DNA of 64,000 nt, from NCBI RefSeq assembly GCF_010365285.1, contig NZ_CP048286.1:916001-980000 (forward strand), given 5' to 3'. Shown here in pieces: positions 43,319 to 50,156 of the stretch. A program made the position numbers and the translations under genes. The stretch comes from Paenibacillus rhizovicinus (GTDB lineage: Bacteria > Bacillota > Bacilli > Paenibacillales > Paenibacillaceae). The notes under the pieces were generated by a model. The model was not told where the DNA came from, ran no database searches, and saw only the letters and a program-made list of their open reading frames with translations. Every line of letters starts with the position of its first letter. Positions within the stretch are counted from its first letter, which is position 1.

Positions 43319-44524
43319 TTATCGCTCTTCTTGCACCAATTGATACGTGTCGCGGGCAATAAGCAGCTCTTCGTTCGTCGGCACGACCAGCGCCTTGACG
43401 CGGGAATCGTCGGTCGAGATAAACCGTGCTTCCTTGGAGCGTACCTCGTTGCGCGCTTCATCCAGCTCGATGCCGAAGAAAGTGAGATTCTCGCATACGG
43501 CCTTCCGTACCGCGACGGAATTCTCGCCGACGCCAGCCGTGAATACGATCGCATCCAGCCCGTTCATGCCTGCCGCATAGGCGCCGATGTACTTGCGCAG
43601 CCGGTACGTATACATGTCGAACGCCAGCTTCGCCTGCTTGTCGCCCGCGTCCATCGCCTCGACGATTTCGCGCATGTCGCTGCCGATGCCGCTGATCGCC
43701 TGCAGCCCGCTGTGCTTGTTCAGCATGGAGTTGACCTCGTTCAGGGTCAGCTCTTCCTTGTTCATCGTGAACGGCACGATCGCCGGATCCAAGTCCCCGC
43801 TGCGCGTACCCATCATCAAGCCTTCGAGCGGCGTCAATCCCATGCTGGTATCGAACGACTTTCCGTTCATGATCGCCGCGCAGCTCGCGCCGTTGCCGAT
43901 ATGGCAGGTCACCAATTTGAGCGATTCCAGCGGCTTGCCGAGCGTAATCGCCGCCTGCTTGCTCACATAGTCGTGCGACGTGCCGTGAAAGCCGTACCGT
44001 CTGATTTTGTGGCGGCGATACAACACCATAGGAATGGGATACAGGAAGGACTCCTGCGGCATCGATTGATGGAACGCCGTATCGAACACGACGACCTGCG
44101 GCACTTCGGGCAGATTGTATTCGACAGCCGCAATGCCCATCATCGCCGGCGGATTATGAAGCGGCGCCAAGTCGAACAGCCGGCGGATTTCCTTCTTCAC
44201 GTCGTCGGTAACCAAGGTCGATTGCTTGAAGCTTTCGCCTCCGTGAACGACCCGATGGCCGACCGCGTTGATTTCCTTGATCGATGCCAGCACGCCGTAT
44301 TCTTTATGCGTCAAAATTTCGATCAGCTTGCGGACCGCCGTGACATGATCCAATATTTCGCTGACCTCGTTCACTTCCTGCTTCCCTGCGGGTTCATGCA
44401 CGAGTATCGAAGCGTCCATGCCGATTCGTTCCACGCGGCCGGTAGCGAGCACGGACTCTTCTTCCATGTTGTACAGCTGGTATTTCAGCGAAGAGCTGCC
44501 TGCGTTCATAACGAGTATAATCAT
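43319..44524 (-). CDS. ackA: Acetate kinase
   Basis: AckA interconverts acetate and ATP with acetyl phosphate and ADP. The 401-residue ASKHA-fold protein begins IILVMNAGSSSLKYQLY, with family signatures FDTAFHQSMP, FHGTSHDYV, THLGNG-type CHIGNGASCAA and the late FTAGVGENS. Catalytic Arg and Asp positions appear kept (HRVVHGGE). The start overlaps the hydroxyacyl-CoA dehydrogenase gene by 4 bases. The linkage of these two with asnS and dnaD suggests carbon overflow genes carried in a housekeeping transcript. Confidence 0.96.
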   Translation of the reverse strand: MIILVMNAGSSSLKYQLYNMEEESVLATGRVERIGMDASILVHEPAGKQEVNEVSEILDHVTAVRKLIEILTHKEYGVLASIKEINAVGHRVVHGGESFKQSTLVTDDVKKEIRRLFDLAPLHNPPAMMGIAAVEYNLPEVPQVVVFDTAFHQSMPQESFLYPIPMVLYRRHKIRRYGFHGTSHDYVSKQAAITLGKPLESLKLVTCHIGNGASCAAIMNGKSFDTSMGLTPLEGLMMGTRSGDLDPAIVPFTMNKEELTLNEVNSMLNKHSGLQAISGIGSDMREIVEAMDAGDKQAKLAFDMYTYRLRKYIGAYAAGMNGLDAIVFTAGVGENSVAVRKAVCENLTFFGIELDEARNEVRSKEARFISTDDSRVKALVVPTNEELLIARDTYQLVQEER

Positions 44525-45396
44525 ATTCGGCCACCGTCCTTGTCATACTCGAAAAAGCCATGACCGCTCTTCACGCCCAGCTGGCCGCCGCGTACCATTT
44601 TCTTCAGAATGAACGAAGGTCTGTACTTCAGTTCCCCGTATTCCCGGAACATGCGTTCCAGCGCGGCCAGCACGGAATCGAGCCCGAACCGGTCCGCCAT
44701 TTCGAACGGCCCATGCTGGAAGGCGTATCCGGTCCGCATCGCGCTGTCGATATCGTCCGCCGAAGCAACGCCCTCTTCCAAGACGTGAAGCGCCTCGTTG
44801 ATGAACAGGCAGATGAGACGCGTCGTTACGAATCCGGGCGATTCGAACACCATGACGCCTTTCTTATGTATGGTCGACTCCACGAATTGCTTCGTCCGTT
44901 CGAACACGGCATCGCTTGTTTTCAACCCGCGCACGATTTCGACCAAATCCGTCTTATTCACCGGATAGACGAAATGCATGCCGATCACCCGGCCCGGATT
45001 GGACGTTACGCTTGCCAGTTCCGTCAAACTGAGCGTAGACGTATTGCTCGCGAGGATGACATCAGGCAGGCAGACGTTGTCCAGTTCCTTGAAAACCGCC
45101 AGCTTGCTGTCCAAGTCCTCTGTTATCGTTTCAATGACAAGCTCGCAGGATTGCAGCTCGTTCATGGATGATTTGGGATGGATGCGGTTCAAGACGAGCT
45201 TCTTCTCCGCCGCCGTCACCGCCCACCGTTCCATTTGCTTGTCTAAACTTTGTTCGATCATGCTAATGGCATGAGCAAGCCGTTCATTGTTCTGCTCTGC
45301 CAGATAGACATCAAGTCCGTTGGAAGCAAGCATTTCGCAAATGCTCTGTCCCATCGTTCCGGCGCCGACGACGCCTACTTTTCGTACTCCCGTCAA
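44521..45396 (-). CDS. 3-hydroxyacyl-CoA (3-hydroxybutyryl-CoA) dehydrogenase
   Basis: This oxidises 3-hydroxyacyl-CoA to 3-oxoacyl-CoA with NAD(P). The 291-residue protein has the Rossmann loop VGVVGAGTMGQSI, ASNTSTLSLTELA with the catalytic region, and GMHFVYPVNKTDLVEIVRG containing the His-Pro-type HFVYPV (usual HFFNP). A C-terminal dimer domain has GYAFQHGPFEMADRFGLD. It starts at a TTG with GGAGG 8 bases upstream; the frame extends five codons further. It is first of the run with ackA, asnS and dnaD. The HFVYPV variant at the HFFNP site is slightly unusual; the family also contains related hydroxyacid dehydrogenases. Confidence 0.87.
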   Translation of the reverse strand: MTGVRKVGVVGAGTMGQSICEMLASNGLDVYLAEQNNERLAHAISMIEQSLDKQMERWAVTAAEKKLVLNRIHPKSSMNELQSCELVIETITEDLDSKLAVFKELDNVCLPDVILASNTSTLSLTELASVTSNPGRVIGMHFVYPVNKTDLVEIVRGLKTSDAVFERTKQFVESTIHKKGVMVFESPGFVTTRLICLFINEALHVLEEGVASADDIDSAMRTGYAFQHGPFEMADRFGLDSVLAALERMFREYGELKYRPSFILKKMVRGGQLGVKSGHGFFEYDKDGGRI

Positions 45397-45440
45397 CTTG
45401 CACACCTCCAAATTTCATCTTTTATTATACCGTTTTTCCG

Positions 45441-45474
45441 CAAAAATAAGAAGGCGGACACGGTCCGCCTTCTT
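45441..45474 (-). terminator. Terminator of the FtsH-like gene
   Basis: AAGAAGGCGGAC and GTCCGCCTTCTT form a perfect 12-bp stem with a 3-base loop, followed on the minus strand by ATTTTTG. It isolates the dehydrogenase-ackA-asnS-dnaD unit from the protease pair upstream. Confidence 0.9.
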
Positions 45475-45495
45475 ATCCCTCTACTTTGGAACCGC

Positions 45496-47016
45496 CTATT
45501 GCGCGACCGCTTCGCTCTGGCTAGCCGTCAGTTCATGCAGCAGCGTACGGAACCGGTCTCCGCTCAATGTTTCTTCGCGGATCAACGCGTCGAGCGCCGA
45601 CAAGAATACGCTGCGGTTCTCTTCGAGCATCAGCTTGGTGCGATTCATCAGCCCGTTAAGGATGTCGGCGTTCACGGCCGCCCACTTGTCCGGCGTCATC
45701 ATGGAACCATCGATGATGCCGAGCTCCGTCAGACCGGCTTCCACCATGGAACGGACGATGTTCATCGCCTGCTCGAAATCGCCTCGCGAGCCCGTGCTGC
45801 GCTCGCCGTAGAACATTTCTTCCGCTGCGGCGCCGCCCAGCGCGATCATGATCTGGCTGTCCAGAAACTGTTTCGTATACAGATATTTATCCTGCTGCGG
45901 ATTATGCCGGACGTAACCGAGTGCCCCGCCGCGCGGCAGCAAGGCAACTTGGGATACGCTGCCTGGACGAACGAGCTCCGCGGCGATCGCATGGCCCAGT
46001 TCATGCAGCGCTACGCGCTCGCGTTCCTCGTTCGTCGCTTCGCGGTCGGTCCGCTCGCCCATCATGACTTTATCGATCGCCATCGATAAGTGACGCTGGC
46101 TGATCGTGTCGCCGTCTTCGCGCATCGCGTAGATGGCCGCTTCGTTCATCACGCTCTCCAGCTGCGCGCCGGAGAAACCGAACGATTCTTCCGCGATTTT
46201 CTCCAGGCTGACTTCCCCTGCGGCAATCGGCTTGTTGCGCGCATGCAAATTCAAGATGTGCTCGCGGCCTTTCTTATCCGGCAAATCGACGGCAATGTGA
46301 CGGTCGAACCGGCCGGGACGAAGCAGCGCGCCGTCGAGCATCTCTTTGCGATTGGTCGCGCCGATTAGCAGAATGCGCGGGGAATCCGTCGTATGAATGC
46401 CGTCCAGCTCCGTCAGCAGCTGGTTAAGGGTTTGATCGTATTCGCGCTGCTGGCCGCCGTCGCGTTTACCGCCGATGACGTCAATCTCATCAATGAAGAT
46501 GACAACGCTGCTCTTGCCTTGCTTAGCGGCCTTTTGACGACCTTCTTTGAACAGATCGCGGATCCGGCTTGCGCCGACGCCGACGTACATTTCAACGAAC
46601 TCCGAACCGGACGCGCCGAGATAAATCGAATCCGTATAGTTGGCTGCGGCTTTCGCCAGCAGCGTTTTCCCCGTTCCCGGAGGTCCGGTAAGCAGAATCC
46701 CTTTCAACGGCCGAATGCCGAATTTCGAGATTTGATCGACATGGACGAGAAAGTCCAACGCCTCGATCAGCTCCTGCTTCGCTCTGTCCTGACCGCCGAT
46801 TTCCTCGAAAGACAGTGGCTGCAGCGGACGCGGCTTGCCTTTGCGCTCGCCGCCTACCGTCGCCAAGTGACCGCGGGATCTTGCCATATAGATCAGCCCG
46901 CCGACGATAACAGCCAGCAGCACGAACGGAATCACGTTAACGCTCACGGCAAACTGCAGAAATAAAATCAAGACCGGCACGAAGCCGATCAGAATCTCTT
47001 TCCCGTATTTACGCAT
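45496..47016 (-). CDS. FtsH-like membrane AAA zinc protease without external domain
   Basis: The 506-residue ATP-dependent metalloprotease of FtsH architecture has two closely spaced N-terminal membrane segments (about 8-26 and 29-45). AAA motifs follow: Walker A GPPGTGKT (111-118), Walker B VVIFIDEID (171-179) and RPGRFDR (233-239). The M41 protease site is HELGH (338-342), with the third ligand Asp413 in RGDFEQA. All catalytic residues are present. Classical FtsH has a folded external domain of about 70 residues between the two helices; here only about two residues remain. It is therefore a paralogue, not the main FtsH. Its start overlaps the end of a single-pass membrane protein gene by 8 bases. 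Confidence 0.9.
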   Translation of the reverse strand: MRKYGKEILIGFVPVLILFLQFAVSVNVIPFVLLAVIVGGLIYMARSRGHLATVGGERKGKPRPLQPLSFEEIGGQDRAKQELIEALDFLVHVDQISKFGIRPLKGILLTGPPGTGKTLLAKAAANYTDSIYLGASGSEFVEMYVGVGASRIRDLFKEGRQKAAKQGKSSVVIFIDEIDVIGGKRDGGQQREYDQTLNQLLTELDGIHTTDSPRILLIGATNRKEMLDGALLRPGRFDRHIAVDLPDKKGREHILNLHARNKPIAAGEVSLEKIAEESFGFSGAQLESVMNEAAIYAMREDGDTISQRHLSMAIDKVMMGERTDREATNEERERVALHELGHAIAAELVRPGSVSQVALLPRGGALGYVRHNPQQDKYLYTKQFLDSQIMIALGGAAAEEMFYGERSTGSRGDFEQAMNIVRSMVEAGLTELGIIDGSMMTPDKWAAVNADILNGLMNRTKLMLEENRSVFLSALDALIREETLSGDRFRTLLHELTASQSEAVAQ

Positions 47017-47545
47017 TTGGCCACACCCCGATCGTATTGGATACGCGCGGAAGCACGATATATTTAACCGCCTTGTCGTCTTTCAACGTAATATAGACGT
47101 TCGTATCGTCCATCTCCGATACGGCTTGAATGCCGGGATTCTTGCTCTCTGCCTGCTTCATCGCCGAAGGAATATCGGAATAGCTGCGGTGATCCATCGC
47201 TTGGGCGACTTCGAACAGCATCGATGCCCACGCGTCTTCCAGCTTCTCGGACGAGCCGGATTTCTCGATGTTCAGCTTCAAATCTTTCGAACCGATAATG
47301 TCGTCGCCTTCGGTAGCAATCGTATCGTATATGTTCCGGAGATTCGCATCCCGGTCAAGGGTCAAGTTAAGCGTAATGGAGCTGCGGCCGATGACAGGCT
47401 TGGCGTTCGTAACGCCGGGCGCGCTTGTCGCAATGCGGTCGAGCGGCTTCAGGTCGGCTTCGTTGCGGTACGTGAACCATCCGCCGATCAATAGTCCGGC
47501 CGTTATAACAGCGGTCAGCACGACCGGTAAAGGACGTATTTTCAT
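47009..47545 (-). CDS. Unknown single-pass membrane protein coupled to the FtsH-like protease
   Basis: The 178-residue protein has one N-terminal membrane segment (PVVLTAVITAGLLIGGWFTY, about 7-26) and an outside domain of 150 residues of mixed alpha/beta character. There is no lipobox. I do not recognise the family. The stop codon lies within the first codons of the FtsH-like gene (ATGCGTAA), so translation is probably coupled and the two proteins are likely partners. It may supply the external domain that the protease lacks. The ATG is preceded by GAAGGGAGC. Confidence 0.75.
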   Translation of the reverse strand: MKIRPLPVVLTAVITAGLLIGGWFTYRNEADLKPLDRIATSAPGVTNAKPVIGRSSITLNLTLDRDANLRNIYDTIATEGDDIIGSKDLKLNIEKSGSSEKLEDAWASMLFEVAQAMDHRSYSDIPSAMKQAESKNPGIQAVSEMDDTNVYITLKDDKAVKYIVLPRVSNTIGVWPNA

Positions 47546-47696
47546 AGCAAAAAGCTCCCTTCATCCAACAGAATAGGTTGTACACTTTCGTCTATCAATC
47601 ACGCTATACGAAAGTATATCATAGACTGTTGCTTCCAGGAGCCTGTAATAACAGGGAAGACTGGCTGATCTTGCTTTGCCTGTCAGTTCGCCTTCA

Positions 47697-48218
47697 TCAT
47701 TGGGACGGCAGCTTATACATCACGATCAGCGAACCGTCGCGGAAACGATAGAAATCGTAGAAGTGATACACTTTCCCCGCTTGATTGCGCGAATAGAAGA
47801 TTTCCCATACCGGCTCGCCGCCGAAAATGCCGATTCGGGTATGAGCGATATCCGCATCCGGCTTCTCTTGCAGAAACTGTGCTTCAATCGCTTTCTTCGT
47901 CAAGCCGTCGCTTGCATGCAGCGTAATGGAGGAATCCTTCTTCAGCCAAACGTAGGTGTCGGCGTCGCTCTCGTCTTTCCCTTCCACGACCCAAACCGGC
48001 TCGTCCCATGTATAGGCATAGGAATCCGTCACTTTCTTCAGGCCGCTCCGCTGTTTGGCATCCGCTTCGACGGTTTTCTGCTCCGTCCACACAGGCGATT
48101 GCACGTAACGGTAGTAGACATTCACCGAAACCAGCAGCACGATGATTACGATTACGCCAAGAAATATCGATCGTCCAACCGTCATGAACGGAGACCGTTT
48201 AAATTGTTTGGCGCGCAT
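47697..48218 (-). CDS. ypmB: YpmB-like membrane protein (DUF5590)
   Basis: The 173-residue protein has one membrane segment (SIFLGVIVIIVLLVSVNVYY, about 17-36) and an external domain with VTDSYAYTWDEPVWVVEGKD, GGEPVWEIFYS and FYRFRDGSLIVMYKLP. This pattern and position near dinG and asnS match Bacillus YpmB, a conserved protein of unknown function with a PepSY-like fold. The start overlaps the mtaD stop in TAATG, so it is translationally coupled. Confidence 0.8.
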   Translation of the reverse strand: MRAKQFKRSPFMTVGRSIFLGVIVIIVLLVSVNVYYRYVQSPVWTEQKTVEADAKQRSGLKKVTDSYAYTWDEPVWVVEGKDESDADTYVWLKKDSSITLHASDGLTKKAIEAQFLQEKPDADIAHTRIGIFGGEPVWEIFYSRNQAGKVYHFYDFYRFRDGSLIVMYKLPSQ

Positions 48219-49519
48219 TAGCTCGACAGCAGCCTTTCAAAGCAGCGCTGCGCCTCCGCACGAATCAATGCATCGTCCAGGAATACGCATTCGCCCTCTT
48301 TGACGACTTGAACGCCATCGACCCACACATGCTTCACGTCCCGTCCGGAACCGGAATAGACGAGATGGGACACGATTTCCGTTCGCGGATAGAAATGCGG
48401 CTGTTCCGCGTCAATGGCGATAAAGTCGGCTTTCATGCCTTCCTTCAGCATGCCGATTCGCTCTTCCTGCCAGATCGCGCGAGCCCCGTATACCGTACCG
48501 AGCTTGAGCGCTTCCCAAGCCGGAATTGCCGTCGGATCTCCGGAGACGCCCTTATGGATAAGCGCCGCCAAGCGGATTTCATCGAACAGGTCCAAATTAT
48601 TATTGCTCGCCGCGCTGTCCGTTCCGAGCGAGACCGTAACGCCCGCTTCGAGCATCGCCGGCACGCGCGCAATGCCGCTTGCCAGTTTCAAGTTGCTGGC
48701 CGGGTTATGGGATACGCTGACGCCGCGCCCGGCAAGCAGCGCGATTTCGTCATCCGTCAGATGAACGGCATGCGCGACCAGCGCCGGACGGGAGAAGAAG
48801 CCAAGCTTGTCCAGATGCTCGACGGGACGGCAGCCGTAATCGTTGACGTTCTGCTGCACTTCCGCCGCCGATTCCGACATATGCGTATGCAGCGGCACGT
48901 TCAGTTCATGCGCCGCTTCGACGATTCGCTGGATATAATCGGGCGGACATGTATAAGGGGCATGCGGGGACAGCATGGTCCGGATGCGACCGTTCGCGCG
49001 GCCGTTCCAATCCTGTACGAATTGCTTTGCTTCGTTCAGCTTGGCCGTTTGCACATCAGGCGGACACAGGCCGATTACGCCGCGCGTCAATAAGCCGCGA
49101 ATGCCGGACTGCTCCACGACTTCGGCTACGATATGCATGCGATCATACATGTCGACGAACGTCGTCGTGCCTGATCGAAGCATTTCGCTGACCGCGAGCG
49201 CCGTTCCCCAGCGCGCGTCTTCGTCGGTATATTTCCCTTCCATCGGCCACATTTTCTGCTCGAGCCATACCTGCAGCGCTTCGTCGTCGGAATAGCCGCG
49301 CAGCAGCGACATCGCAGCGTGACCGTGCGTATTGATCAGTCCAGGCATGAATACGAGCCCATGGCCGTCAATGATTTCGGCGCCTTCCGGAGCCGGGTCC
49401 GGCAGTGCTTCGTCCAAGTAGAGAATGGTATCTCCCTCGATAACCATATGTCCTTTGAGCACGGGACGGGCGTCGTCCATCGTGACGAAGGTCCCCTCTT
49501 TAATCCAAATCCGATTCAT
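48218..49519 (-). CDS. mtaD: 5-methylthioadenosine/S-adenosylhomocysteine deaminase
   Basis: This is an amidohydrolase that deaminates adenosine-type methionine by-products. The 433-residue protein has the metal motif NTHGHAAMSLLRG (H-x-H), the substrate and metal region LSPHAPYTCPPDYI and LHTHMSESAAEV. The second metal site is LVAHAVHL, and SLGTDSAASNNNLDLFDEIR holds the catalytic Asp. These are the usual MtaD/SsnA-type signatures; guanine or cytosine deaminase is less likely. Its start overlaps the end of rex by 20 bases, and its stop overlaps the ypmB-like start. Confidence 0.9.
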   Translation of the reverse strand: MNRIWIKEGTFVTMDDARPVLKGHMVIEGDTILYLDEALPDPAPEGAEIIDGHGLVFMPGLINTHGHAAMSLLRGYSDDEALQVWLEQKMWPMEGKYTDEDARWGTALAVSEMLRSGTTTFVDMYDRMHIVAEVVEQSGIRGLLTRGVIGLCPPDVQTAKLNEAKQFVQDWNGRANGRIRTMLSPHAPYTCPPDYIQRIVEAAHELNVPLHTHMSESAAEVQQNVNDYGCRPVEHLDKLGFFSRPALVAHAVHLTDDEIALLAGRGVSVSHNPASNLKLASGIARVPAMLEAGVTVSLGTDSAASNNNLDLFDEIRLAALIHKGVSGDPTAIPAWEALKLGTVYGARAIWQEERIGMLKEGMKADFIAIDAEQPHFYPRTEIVSHLVYSGSGRDVKHVWVDGVQVVKEGECVFLDDALIRAEAQRCFERLLSS

Positions 49520-50156
49520 CGTCGTTCTCCTCTTCTTCGTTCAAGTAATAAGCCAAGCTCATCAGCTCGGTCGTGAAATTCGCATAATGAATGCGCACTT
49601 GATCCTGCAGGCGGAGAATCGTCGGCGCGAAATTAAGAATGCCGTCCACGCCTGCTTCCACGAACTGGTCCGCGACGTTCTGCGCTTCGACGGCCGGAAC
49701 GGTAATAATGCCGATCCGAATGCGCAGTTCGCGGATCGTCTCCGCCAGCTTTTCCATCGGCAGAACCGTCAAGCCGTTGATGGAGGTGCCGATCATCGAC
49801 GGATGAACGTCGAATACGGCCGTTATTTTCATATTGTCCTTCAAATACATATTGTAATTGCATAGCGCCCGGCCCAGATTTCCCGCTCCGACGAGCGCGA
49901 CGTTAAGCGGTTGATCCAGCTTCAAGATCTGCTTGATTTTCTCGATCAGATACGTGACGTCGTAGCCGATCCCTTTCCGGCCGAAGTCGCCGAAATAAGC
50001 GAGATCCTTCCGGATTTGGGCTGGATTCAAGTCTAACCTGTTGCCGAGTTCTTGCGATGAAACCGTCTGCACATCCCGCATATGCAAGTCGTTCAGCACT
50101 TGCAAGTAAACGGGAAGCCTGCGAACGACCGCTTCGGAAATTTTCATCGGTTTCAT
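49500..50156 (-). CDS. rex: Redox-sensing transcriptional repressor Rex
   Basis: Rex represses fermentation and respiration genes and is released when NADH/NAD rises. The 218-residue protein has an N-terminal winged helix (VSSQELGNRLDLNPAQIRKD then LAYFGDFGRKGIGY) and an NAD(H)-binding Rossmann domain with VALVGAGNLGRAL. The C-terminal swap helix has LMSLAYYL. The ATG at 50156 has AAGGAG upstream and overlaps the dinG stop as ATGA, giving translational coupling. An upstream ORF extension is not conserved. Local targets could include the ackA unit, but I found no convincing Rex box. Confidence 0.94.
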   Translation of the reverse strand: MKPMKISEAVVRRLPVYLQVLNDLHMRDVQTVSSQELGNRLDLNPAQIRKDLAYFGDFGRKGIGYDVTYLIEKIKQILKLDQPLNVALVGAGNLGRALCNYNMYLKDNMKITAVFDVHPSMIGTSINGLTVLPMEKLAETIRELRIRIGIITVPAVEAQNVADQFVEAGVDGILNFAPTILRLQDQVRIHYANFTTELMSLAYYLNEEEENDDESDLD

